Assembly (NCBI GenBank): GCA_032871835.1
Contig: CM065301.1
Span: 76,726,069-76,790,068 of the forward strand
Direction: 5' to 3'
DNA length: 64,000 bases
Source of the DNA: Dipteronia dyeriana
Lineage: Eukaryota > Streptophyta > Magnoliopsida > Sapindales > Sapindaceae
A model generated the notes under the pieces. The model made no database searches. It saw only the letters and a list, made by a program, of their open reading frames with translations, and was not told the origin of the DNA. The first letter of the stretch is position 1. Every line of letters starts with the position of its first letter. Positions 38,875 to 49,046 of the stretch are shown here, one piece after another. Both the position numbers and the translations under genes were made by a program.

Positions 38875-39773
38875 TGTTATATGTAAATTTTATTGAATGT
38901 ACACATCACTGACATGTAAGGCAATCCCTTAAAGAGATTGCCAGATGAGCATTCGAGCTGGCATCTAGAAGACACCATCCATGACATTACTAAAGAATAA
39001 GAACCCGAGTAAGCCAGAATATGGGTACTCGGCACGTTCAGTTCCACTCGAGACAACATAAGAGTCCCGAATAAAGGAGTTCAATACACGGTTCATATAC
39101 GTGAATAAGCCCAAGAAGGAATCTAGAATCATACCCTGATATGCAAAGCATCTGTGTTTCATTCCCCGTATCAAAGGAGGAAAGAATTTAGAAAGTTTCT
39201 AGAAGGATAAAATACCAAACAGGAAACAAGTTCAAACTAAAGCAACAACTCTACTCTTCTAGAAAATTGCACATCGATTAGGAAATAAGATCCTAAGCGG
39301 ATTGTGTAATCAGAGTCCCACAAAGATTCAAACTCGATCCGCTGGATCTCAGAAATATGAATGACGACAAAGATGACCTTGACAAGTAATCAATTTTAAT
39401 TAGATACAATCTCCTTTTCTTACTTATGTAACGAGGATTACGGTTCTATGCACATATAAATAGATCTCTAATCCCATTAGAAAAAATGGAAACCTATAAA
39501 AAGAGATACGTTAGACAGAAAAAAGATTAGAGAAGAAACCACTGTTAGAGAGAGACAAGAGAGATCAAGTGGTGTAATTCGTCATTCAATAGTGGATTTG
39601 GTTGGGTTGTGCATTGAACCATCCGTGGATGTTTCTCCCGATTACCGGAGTTTTACCACGTATACTCGTGTCATAATAACTTCAATTGTATTCTCTTTCT
39701 CTTTCTCTTTTGACAAGTCATAATCAAACCCAGCTTGTTGACTTTCTTGACCTTCGAAAAATCGACGTCAACA
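38875..39773 (+). repeat. 3' LTR of the Tat element
   Basis: 899 bp, aligned with the 5' LTR end to end. It starts TGTTATATG and ends ACGTCAACA, with the TATA box copy at 39455-39462. Several differences from the 5' LTR are C/T or G/A changes, as expected for decay of methylated DNA. Confidence 0.95.
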
Positions 39774-39778
39774 AGATC

Positions 39779-41550
39779 AAAGAGAGAAAAGGAGATTTGG
39801 ATAAAGAGATATGAGAGAGAAGGAGATTTGTTGTGTTTGTTATTTTCATTCTTTTTTTGTACCTTCATTTAATCAAAAAAAAAAAACAAGAGGAGAGAAC
39901 GAGATCTAATATATTATATATTATATCTAATCATCAATTTATATTTATAATACCCGTTTATTTTCTTTAAAACAAATATTTTTTTTGTTAAAAAAATTGG
40001 ATTGTGCTTTCAATGTGGATGAAGCCTTCAAATATTTATTTAATTAATTTTAGGGTTGAAATATTATTCTTAATTGGGGTGAAACGTTAATCGTTGAGAA
40101 ATAATAATAATAATAATAAAGGATTATTCTTTTTAGTGCAACATTTGGTACAATTAGTGCAATGAGTTGAAAATGAAAAAAATAAATAGTTTGAAAGTTG
40201 TACCATTTTAACGTAAAAGTTGCACCAAATTGGGTTTTTGGGTTAGAGATGACATTAGTATTTTAGTCAAATGGACTAAAGTAATGTATTTTGAAAAAAC
40301 AAGGAATTAAAATTACTAACTTGATAAAAACATTTAAAAATGTAACATTTCTTAAAAAAAAATCAAAAACTTTAGTTAAACTACCCCTAAAAACTAAACT
40401 TACCATGATTTTATACTATTTTTTTTTTCAAGTTCTAACTCACTATTTCTTCTCAAAGCTACAACACCTAACACTAACCTAACACTAACCTAATCTTTTA
40501 ATGGGTAAGTAACTATTCATTTATATTGATTTTTCAAAGTATTAGGTTTTATATTTCTTTTCAATTTTTAATGTTTTGTACAAAAATACGTTATATATTT
40601 GTATGATTTTGTTTGGTTTTCATATTGTATGATTTGGCTCTACCAAACTCTTCTAATAAAATTATAGTAATTGTTTTTATTTTGTTTCCTATAGATAGAC
40701 AATGATAATGATTACTATAACTTGAATTAAATTTAGTATTACTGTTTTAATAACTTCAGTTTAAATAGCACTTAAAGTGTGGATCTGACAAAAATATTAT
40801 TAAAACACACTTACAAAAATAAGTCTCACGTTTTTTGTGTGTTTCTGAGACTTATTTTGTATTTCTGGGAATCATTTCTAATTTTTGAGACTTTTCAGGT
40901 AACTTTCGAGACTTTTCAAGTAGTTTTCGAGACTTTTTTTGTAGTATACGAGACTTTTTCGAAACTATTCTTTTATAGTTTCCGAGACTTGTTACAATTT
41001 TCAAGATTTTTTGGACAAATGAAATTTTTCAAAAAAAAATTGTCATCTTCTTCATTAAAACCTTCATTGGAGGTCGATTTTGACCTTTATTGGAGGCCGA
41101 TTTCGACCTCCAAACTGACCTCCAATGGAGATCTTTCATCACCATTGGTCCTCCATCAATGAAGGTTTTTGAAAAGAAAAGAAAAGAAAAAACCCTGAAA
41201 ATGGCACAAATATAATAAAAGATGGAGATGGGGTTATTTTAGTCATTTCATGCCATTTAAACTTAAGTTATTAATCTAGTGATACTCTAAAAATTCAATA
41301 TGAAAAGAGTTCCATTTCCTAGCTACCATTCCCTCTCATTATAATTATTTTCTATAAATCAACATGTCGAACCAAACCGAACCGAACCGAACCGATTTCT
41401 ATTGGTTTGATTTGGTTTTATATTATAATTGGATCGGATTAGGTTATAGAAAACTAACCTGACCGATTAAATAATGTTTTGGTTTGAATATACTGAAAAT
41501 AAACTTAAACCAACCTATGTCCACCTAGCCACCCGTTGTTTCTACTATGG
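39779..41550. other. Intergenic AT-rich spacer with a degenerate tandem array
   Basis: No host gene. At 40846-41000 a run of irregular 20-25-bp units with the core gagacttttc or gagactt occurs; in one frame it reads as repeated ETFQV/ETFFV, a consequence of the array. At 41369-41395 there is a short (AACCG)n tract. Confidence 0.5.
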
Positions 41551-41558
41551 CCTTGAGC

Positions 41559-43917
41559 TAGACATGACCACGGTTCGGTTCTAGTTTCCCGGTTTCAGAC
41601 GGTTCAATTCCTTTTTTTTTCTTTAATATTACATACTAACTAAAAAAAATATATTAGATATGTAATGATGTGAAATTGTAAATGAAGTTTATTAGGTAAG
41701 CCAAAATTAAATAAAATAAGTATATAAAAAAACTTAAAATATAAATTCAAATTGGCATTGCACTTAATTTGTACCATAATCAAGTTACCTATGTATCCTT
41801 TTGCACTTTAAAGGAATCAAAGTTCATGTAGTTCTTTTACCTTTTATTACCGATTCGATGAAGTCAATTGGGAGTTGGGAGTTGAGAGTTGGGACTGTAA
41901 CTAATAGCTATCTTTCGTTTCAGTAGTGTGGTCATCGTTGAAGAAATCGTAGAGTCCTTCTTGTTCGAGTTCTTGTTGTCTGTTTTGCGCCTTGGTCCAA
42001 TCATCAACACAAACTTGGACTTGAATTGATTATGGGCTCAAAAGTGAATGTTTTGCTTTCAGAATATTTCCACTTGCGCTAATCTCTTGTTTCACATCAG
42101 TATTGCAAGAATTTGTTTGGCTATAATAGCCAAGATTGGGAAATGCTTTGCATGATCCTTCCACCAATGTAGGATATCAAATTGTTCCACATCTCTGTCT
42201 CCCATAAGCTCAAAACTGGTATTGTGATAAGTTTCAATATCGGAATATGAGGCCGAGCTTGATGAAGAAGATGAAGCTCGTAATTTTTTTATCTTTTGGG
42301 ATAATAGTTGAGACCCTAACCTCAAAAATTCGGAGGATCGAGTATTGGATATAGTTTGAGTTTGTGGAACATTAATGTTCAGTGATGAATCATAAACTTT
42401 ACAATATTCATCGAATAATTCATAAAATAATGTCTTAATTGTAGAACAATAACTATGTATATCTACATTTGTTTCTAATCAACCATAATAAAGAGTTAAA
42501 TAATCAGACAATTTTTTTAATTTACAACGTGGATCAAAACACAATGTAAGCAAATAAATAGGTAGAAATTCCATGTAATAGTCTAATCATTTTTTTCATA
42601 GTTTCAATGCACGTCTGTAATTGTATATCAGATTAAAACTCAAAAAATGCACCAACAATATTACAACTCTCAATAATAAATAATTGAGTAGTAATATAAT
42701 AAATATCAGAAAAATTGTTAATATCACTATTAGACTTTTAACAAATTACAATTTTTTATACAAACATCCAAATTTTGTGGATAAAGATTGATGTGACTAA
42801 CATTATATTGTATAAAAGAAACTAATACATCCATATAATCATAACTTTCAGAAAGCAATTTATAGTAGAATTATAATGTGTTGGAACATCACGAGAAAAT
42901 CTAATAGGATGTCTATCTGTCTGTTTACAAAATCTTACCCATACTTTAATCACTGAAGGATGTTTCCACAAATAAAATAGGGCATCTTTAATGAGTTTAC
43001 TCCACTTAAATTTGTTGTGATAGTAATTGCAAATCGATGTCATCGTTCCATCCTTTTTCATAATTTTCTTCATATGATATACGAAGAGATCAGATTTGGG
43101 CTGCTTCTCAGCCTTCTCTAAGATCTCTTCAGGAGGTGGTACTTTAAAATTTGGATCTAGAAATGGATCGAGCATATTTTTTGATTGGCTTGTGATACTG
43201 AGGCTAGTCTGACTAGCATCGAATTTAGAAATTATTAAAGGGGATTAGGCTTGACCAGATAGTTTAGGGGTTCAATATAGGATTGTCGTTACAGGAATTC
43301 ATGGTAAGCATTATCGTTATAACCGATATTATCCGACTGGACCGACACCGGTTCCAACATATGACCCTTACCATTCCTAGAAATGTAACACCTTTGAGTG
43401 TCTCCGGCTCCACTTTCACTTCCACTTGCCATTTAAAAACTTGAATTGTAAAAAAAACTATTGAAAAATTTATAAAATAAATGGGTGGAAATAAATTTGA
43501 AATTTTTTCTTGGAAATAAATTTGAAAAAATTGTTGAAAATGATTTTGATTTGATTAAAAAAGTAATTGTAACAAAATAAATATAAACAATTGAATAATT
43601 GAGAGTTTAGAGAGAACCAAAGAGAATTAGAGAGAATTGGGAAAGAATTGGTGTGAGAGAAATGATTTTATTATTTTTGGAGCGGGGTTGTTATTTATAG
43701 GAAAAAATGAGGAAAAAAAAATTACAAACGATCACCAAACTGTTGGACCAAAGGGCAATAAATTTTTTTTTTTTTTTTTTAAAGTACCTGGAACTTGCCG
43801 TTCCAAACCGATATTTTTTTTTATAAGGAACGGAACCTTAAGGCTCACGGTTCCTATTTAGGTTTTTTTCTGACATTTACGATTGGGTTCCACTGAACCA
43901 AATCACGGCCATGTCTA
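41559..43917 (-). mobile_element. hAT transposon (2.36 kb), decayed
   Basis: The left end TAGACATGACCACGGTTCGG and right end (inverted TAGACATGGCCGTGATTTGG) are flanked by CCTTGAGC (41551-41558) and CCTTGAGT (43918-43925), an 8-bp duplication with one mismatch. The interior encodes a hAT transposase on the minus strand. This is the only element in the window with both hAT ends and a transposase, so it, or a relative, could have moved the non-coding hAT elements. Confidence 0.93.
41930..43432 (-). pseudogene. hAT transposase (RICESLEEPER-type), broken
   Basis: The probable start ATG is at 43432. A BED-like zinc-finger region is seen at about 43000-43060 (CNYYHNKFKWSK). A mid-domain block FSRDVPTHYNST matches the hAT pattern DVPTRWNST, and the C-terminal dimerisation domain reads FDILHWWKDHAKHFPILAII at about 42110-42180. 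After 42090 the frame shifts, and text like the usual SAFS..ILD..RS..SP segment appears in another frame. Multiple stops separate the parts, so no active enzyme is encoded. Confidence 0.85.
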
Positions 43918-43925
43918 CCTTGAGT

Positions 43926-44070
43926 TAGACATAACCAGGTTCCGGTTCCAAACCACCGGTTCCGGTTCCAAACTGAGACAGAAATGGAACCGGAACCATC
44001 TGGAAGACGGTTCAGGTTCTGGTCCGGTTCCGGCGGTTCGTACGGTTCGGTTCGGTTATTTTTACTTGAA
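43926..44070 (+). mobile_element. Orphan hAT end abutting the TSD of the 2.4-kb hAT element
   Basis: Directly after the CCTTGAGT duplication a second hAT-like terminus begins, TAGACATAACCAGGTTCCGG, followed by GGTTCCGGTTCC repeats as in the subterminal part of the neighbour. No matching right end was found downstream, so the element is truncated or its other end has diverged. Confidence 0.6.
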
Positions 44071-44979
44071 CCGAATTTCAGATCATCGATTAACACCAAT
44101 TTCTTAATCTCCCAACCCAGACTTTACCATGTTCAACCAGAATCCAGATTTTCTCCAACCCATATTTTCTCAAATCACATTCAGATCTCTCACTCTCACA
44201 CACACGCACACACAGTCACATACACATACACATACACACACAAATCAACCCCAAATCACAGATCACCCACCACCGGGCCACCATCACCGTCTTCTTCTTT
44301 CTTCTCTCAACTTCTTCGTCTGTGGATCTATCATTGATGGAATCGATGTGGATCGGTGAAAGAGAGAGATCGATATGGATGAAGAAGAGATCACCGGCGA
44401 GAGATGGTCGTCACTCATCTTTTGTCACTTGATCTGAGATTGACGATGATCGTAGAAAGAGAGAAAAAGAAGAAAAAAGAATTAGAGGAAGAGAGGTGAG
44501 AGATCAAGAACGAAAGAAAGAGAGATGTGAGATTGTCTGAGAAATGAAATTGAAGAAAGAAGGAGAGAGGATGGGAGATAAGCAGATAAGGTCAACGTGA
44601 AAAGAGAAAAGAAGTTAATTAATTTTTTTAAAATAGTCTACCTCAACTACACCCGGTTCAATCTACATAAAATTGGATAAATTATTAGAATTCTAAAGTT
44701 GTACTAACTGCACCTTATCTATTCTCACACGTTCACAAAATAATTTGGTTGAATTAGCCAAACTTTAATAATTTGGTAGCTCTGGCCTGTACATGGAATT
44801 GACAACACAATATTGTAGATATACGTATAAATTTCTATTCACTATGTCAAATTATTTACTACGAACACATTTTAAAGTTTTTTTGTGAAACTTCAATTTA
44901 ATATATATTTTTCCATGTTGATCTTCTGATAATTGGATATATAGATGATTTATAATTGAATATATATTGATAAAATAAA
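44071..44979. other. Intergenic, low-complexity
   Basis: Contains CA-rich text (about 44190-44245), GA-rich text (44350-44590) and no recognisable gene. Some triplets look like a captured coding fragment, but no family is recognised. Confidence 0.4.
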
Positions 44980-45634
44980 GGGATAATTACCCTGAAGGTC
45001 ATCAACTTATGTCATCACTATCAAAATGACTAATAGATGGGGAATTAATTTCAAAATTATCATTTTTGACAAACACTGTTACACTAATGACTATTCCATA
45101 ACATTTTGCCAAAAAAAAAATGATATTAATTTATTTTAGATAGTTTTTGAATCAATATTTTTCTTTTGTTTTTTGAAACAAATAAATTGTTTTTAGTGTG
45201 TATATATATATAAAATCTAAAAATTCTAAAAAATATGTTTAGGAATTATGATAAGTTGAAAAGATATATGTATAATTTGAGAAGATTAAAGCTAAAAATT
45301 CTAAAAATTCTAAAAAAAAAATTAGGATAAGTTGAAGATATATATATATATATGTGTGTGTGTATTTGAGATGCACACTAAATATAATTATTTGTTTTAA
45401 TAAATAAAAGAGAAAAATATTTTCCAAAAAATATCTATAATATATTATTGTCATTCTCTTATTTGTAAAAATGTCACTTATTGAATGGAATTAGATGTAA
45501 ATTGATGAAATTGAATGGAATGACTGTTAACATAACAGTGTTCACTAAAAATGTCCATTTTAAAACCAATACCCTATCTGATGACCATTTTGATAGTGAT
45601 AACATAAGTTGATGGTCTCCGAGATAATTATCCT
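44980..45634. mobile_element. MULE-type MITE (655 bp) with about 118-bp TIRs
   Basis: The left arm (gggataattaccctgaaggt, then catcaacttatg and atcactatcaaaatg) is inverted on the right (aggataattatctcggagac, then catcaacttatg and atcactatcaaaatgg) over about 118 bases. Flanks TAAAATAAA (44971-44979) and TAAAAGAAA (45635-45643) give a 9-bp duplication with one mismatch. Non-coding AT-rich core. Confidence 0.85.
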
Positions 45635-45643
45635 TAAAAGAAA

Positions 45644-46065
45644 CAAGGGGTGATGAGTCAAGGGTCTCGGTGTCTCACTGTCTCACTGTCTTTCACCTAT
45701 GAATCGAATATGCATTAATCAATTAAAGTTATATATGCAAAGTTTATGCCCTAACTCAGGATCTCCTTACATGAGATGCGACAACTATTTCATGTGTGTT
45801 TTTATATCCAATATGCATGTAATTTGTTTCTGTAATTAGATATATAAAAGATAAAATATATAAAAGAGAAGAATAATTTTATTATTGGTGATTCTAACAA
45901 CCGAAGCCTACATATAGGAATATACAGTTTTAAAATTATGTAAAAGAAAAGAATAATTTATTATCTGTAAATAGGCATAAGATATTTGAAAATATAAAAT
46001 AATACGGAAAAAATTCATATTCAAATATAAAAGTTAACCGTATAAAATCTCTTATATATTGTAAA
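45644..46065. other. Intergenic AT-rich spacer
   Basis: Nothing recognisable beyond low complexity and a short duplicated 'tgtctcactgtctcactg' motif near 45670. Confidence 0.4.
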
Positions 46066-46275
46066 TAATAATATGAAGAATCAAATACTCAACACCCGGA
46101 TATTACAGTAAATGGAAATATATTTTATATATTATATATAATAACGTGGAGAATCAAATATTCAACACAAAAGATATTACATTAAATGGAAATATAAAAT
46201 AATACGGAACAATAGAAATATTTTATATGGTATATAAAATCTTTTATAATAACGAGGAGAATCAAATATTCAATC
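46066..46275 (+). repeat. Imperfect tandem repeat with aatcaaatattcaacac core
   Basis: Three related units start near 46068, 46140 and 46248 (agaatcaaatactcaacacc, then atattac and taaatggaaatat). Unit spacing is uneven, with about 35 extra bases before the third. Confidence 0.7.
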
Positions 46276-46713
46276 ATTTTACTCTTCCCATCATTAAAAC
46301 TTCTCGAATGCTATAGATTTTGAAAAAATTAAATGTAATATATGACGATTAGACGTTGTGTTAATATATATCTCTCCAACACAACTATTGTTGTCCAATG
46401 TCAAAATGACGCAGTGAAAAAAATTATAGACACCGATAACATGGATGTTTATTTTATGAGGCTATATTGAATAACTATTTCGTAGACCGTATGCGTAGTA
46501 GATAATTATTAAAAAACAGTTAAACAATTTGGAGATAAAAATAAAATAATTAGATAAATAATTAATAAATTATATTTTTAGTAGAAATATTATGAAAACG
46601 AGATAAGGTTGATCCTAGTAGTAATATAAATTCCTCACAGCTGCATCACGAGGTTACGAATTCGAGTCTTTATCGCTAAAACACCGTGAACAAGTTTTTC
46701 ATTTAGTGTCTAT

Positions 46714-47445
46714 GGCTCAGTTTGGTATTTTTTGTTGTGGGAAGAAGTGTTTTTGAAATTGCTGTGGGAAGAATCAGCCGAGTGTTTGGTAAACTGATTT
46801 TCAAAAGTGCTATGAGAACTAAAAGCAATTTCAATGTGTTTAGTAAGCTGAAATAAAAAGTGTTGTGAGTGTATAAAATTACTAAAAAGACATAGACATC
46901 TAAATGGTACTAATATGCTATACTTTACATTTTTCTTGTTTATTTGTATTTAGTGTAAGTGTTATATAATTATGGTAATTTATTGAATTAATTAGCCACA
47001 TTCTTTATTTTACTTTATTTAATTAATTAGCCTAATTTATTTATTTATTTATTTTATTCTACTTTATTTTTTTATTTCATTTTTATTCTACTTTATTGAA
47101 TTAATTATCCCAATTTTGTTTTATACATTTATGGCAACATTTTTTTTATACAGAAATATAAGTCCATTTTTTTTTGTTAAATTACGTTAAAGGCAAGGAT
47201 GCTAAATTTCGTTAAAGGCAAGGATAAAGTTGGAAAGTTAGTAAAATTTTATTTAATATCATTGTAACACGTTTTCTAAAAGCATAAGTCAAAATCCAAA
47301 AGCATGTATTTGTAGCTTCTCAAAAACTCAGTTGGGAGAAGCTAAAAGTGACCAAAAGCACTTCCCCGCGATTTTACCAAACACCATGTACAGAATCACT
47401 TTTGGCCCCCAAAAGCAGTTGGGGAAGTAATACCAAACTGGACTG
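46714..47445. mobile_element. Inverted-repeat MITE, PIF/Harbinger- or hAT-like
   Basis: The left end ggctcagtttggtatt and inverted right end agtccagtttggtattactt continue inward as gtgggaagaagtg and aagcagttggggaag on opposite strands. Phrases gtttggtaaact and taccaaacacc recur inside. No clean TSD, so the superfamily is left open. Confidence 0.55.
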
Positions 47446-47885
47446 ATAAATATTATTTTATGTCACAGAGGAAATAGTGGCGAAGCCACATAGTTGGGTG
47501 TGGGGTCCATGACACTCCAAGGCTAGAATATTTTAAAAGAATTATTAACATTTTACCCTATTATTTTTTAACATTTATATTTTTATGTTATAATTTCATC
47601 AAAGTTTCATATTGACCCCCTAGACCTTCCAAATTTGATACGGTTGGATTAGCCCCTACTAGGAAGCAAATCTTTTTATATTATTGACATACCAATGTTT
47701 ATTGTGATGCAAATCATTTTTACATTTGAGATGCTCTTAAAACATCATATCCTTGATGCTAATATATGATTTTATGTTTCTAAATAGTGATACATTAGTA
47801 TTTGTTTTGAATATGAATCTAGCTTAGAAAAAAAAAACACATTCTTACTCCAATGTAATTATCTAAAACCAAATATACATATATT

Positions 47886-48116
47886 TTATGGAATTCAATT
47901 TTGCTCATCCCTTCAAAGGGGTGAGCATTACCCCTCCCTTTAAGGGGGTGGGCATTAACCCTTCCAAAAACATGACATGTGTTCATGGAAGAGGTAAATT
48001 TATCAAAACTTTGTTATCTTTTTAGACAATTTGAATGGATACATGTCATGTTTTTAGGAGGGGACAATGGTCACCCCCCTTGAAGGGGAGTAAGTAAAAA
48101 TAGACTCAATTTTATG
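47886..48116. mobile_element. Small foldback element (about 230 bp)
   Basis: Inverted arms meet around a short core: the left has accccctccctttaaggggg-type text then aaaaacatgacatgt; the right has acatgtcatgttttta then ggaggggacaatggtcaccc. Ends are approximate and no TSD was identified. Confidence 0.55.
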
Positions 48117-48277
48117 ACCAATTAATCAATTATAGGTGTAAATAGTTAGAATGTTGATTAGGATTTCTATAAAAGTTTTAGAAACCCATCTACTTAATGG
48201 AGTTAGATAATTATATTGAAGAGATTTTTTTCTACCTTATTATATGTCTATCATTTGTGGCAAGAAACTGTCTCCAA

Positions 48278-48364
48278 ATGCATCATAATATTGGAGATAC
48301 TCTTAGATATAAAGAGAATGAATGCATGGATGAATCTCCATATTGGAGATACTCTTAGATAGAA
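48278..48364 (+). repeat. Direct repeat of about 64-bp period
   Basis: The 20-mer tattggagatactcttagat occurs at about 48288 and 48342. Short, in non-coding DNA upstream of the xylosidase gene. Confidence 0.6.
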
Positions 48365-48968
48365 AAAGAATAAATTTTGCATTCATATATTTAAATCAAA
48401 ATTAATTTGAAATTATTTCAGTGACCCAAAATAGAATGGTAAAAAAAAAATTATTAGTGCTAATATACTGGCCGCGAGGGATGGCAGTCCTAATTTCCGG
48501 GATCCAGGACTCTTATATTTGTAATTTTATTTGTATATTTGAAGTGATATATCAAAACAAACGAACAAAAAAAACAATGTAATTAATTATCTCGTTAAAA
48601 TCAAATCAAATCAAAATAAAATGAATAAAAATCAAGATAATTATTTTCTAACAGACTTTTGTTTAAAACTTAAGTTTGTTTTATCGGAATCATTAATTTT
48701 GGATATCACTCAAGATATTAAGTTATCCTATCCGAATTTGAATCTTATCCGAATTTAGATCCTCTATTGATCTGATCTGATCTTTTTTCTGACCTCATAT
48801 AATTTCATAACACATATTCATTATAATGAATGTATGGTCAAGATGTGATTGGTTTCCATAACCACCTTACAAACAACCAATCATATATTTTAAAAAGTAA
48901 GAAAAAAGATCAGATCAGTAGAGGATCAAAATCCTATCCATTATTGATAAACAGCTCATTTTCATGAC
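48365..48968. other. Upstream region of the GH3 gene
   Basis: AT-rich non-coding DNA. The region 48740-48930 has the phrase gatctgatct repeated in both orientations; no element ends found. It should contain the promoter of the downstream gene. Confidence 0.4.
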
Positions 48969-48969
48969 T

Positions 48970-48975
48970 TATAAA
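48970..48975 (+). promoter_or_regulatory. TATA box of the GH3 gene
   Basis: TATAAA lies 77 bases before the start codon. Transcription would begin about 49000, leaving a leader near 45 nt. Confidence 0.55.
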
Positions 48976-49046
48976 TTGAACACACTTAGACACGTAAATT
49001 ATCTATCTAATACTATCAACTTTTGCTATACACTCGAAACGAAGCC

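Larger units (their letters stand above)
27918..39773 (+). mobile_element. Tat-lineage Ty3/Gypsy LTR retrotransposon, 11.9 kb, degenerate
   Basis: Two LTRs (27918-28809 and 38875-39773) with TG...CA ends bound the element, and AGATC is duplicated at 27913-27917 and 39774-39778. Order inside: PBS, gag, protease, reverse transcriptase with RNase H, a second RNase H, integrase, tandem repeats, an antisense ORF region and a polypurine tract. The second RNase H and the antisense ORF mark the Tat group (Retand/Grande-like). Gag and pol carry several stops and frameshifts, so it is not autonomous now. LTR divergence by eye is about 5-6%, which points to an insertion that is old but not ancient. Confidence 0.95.

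Noticed and set aside
40779..41162. 127-codon frame with ETFQV repeats
   Set aside because: The repeats are explained by a degenerate tandem DNA array; no start context, homologue or promoter is evident.
49023..49046. Extension of the xylosidase N-terminus upstream of 49047
   Set aside because: It would need a TTG start; the ATG at 49047 has good context and begins a signal peptide.
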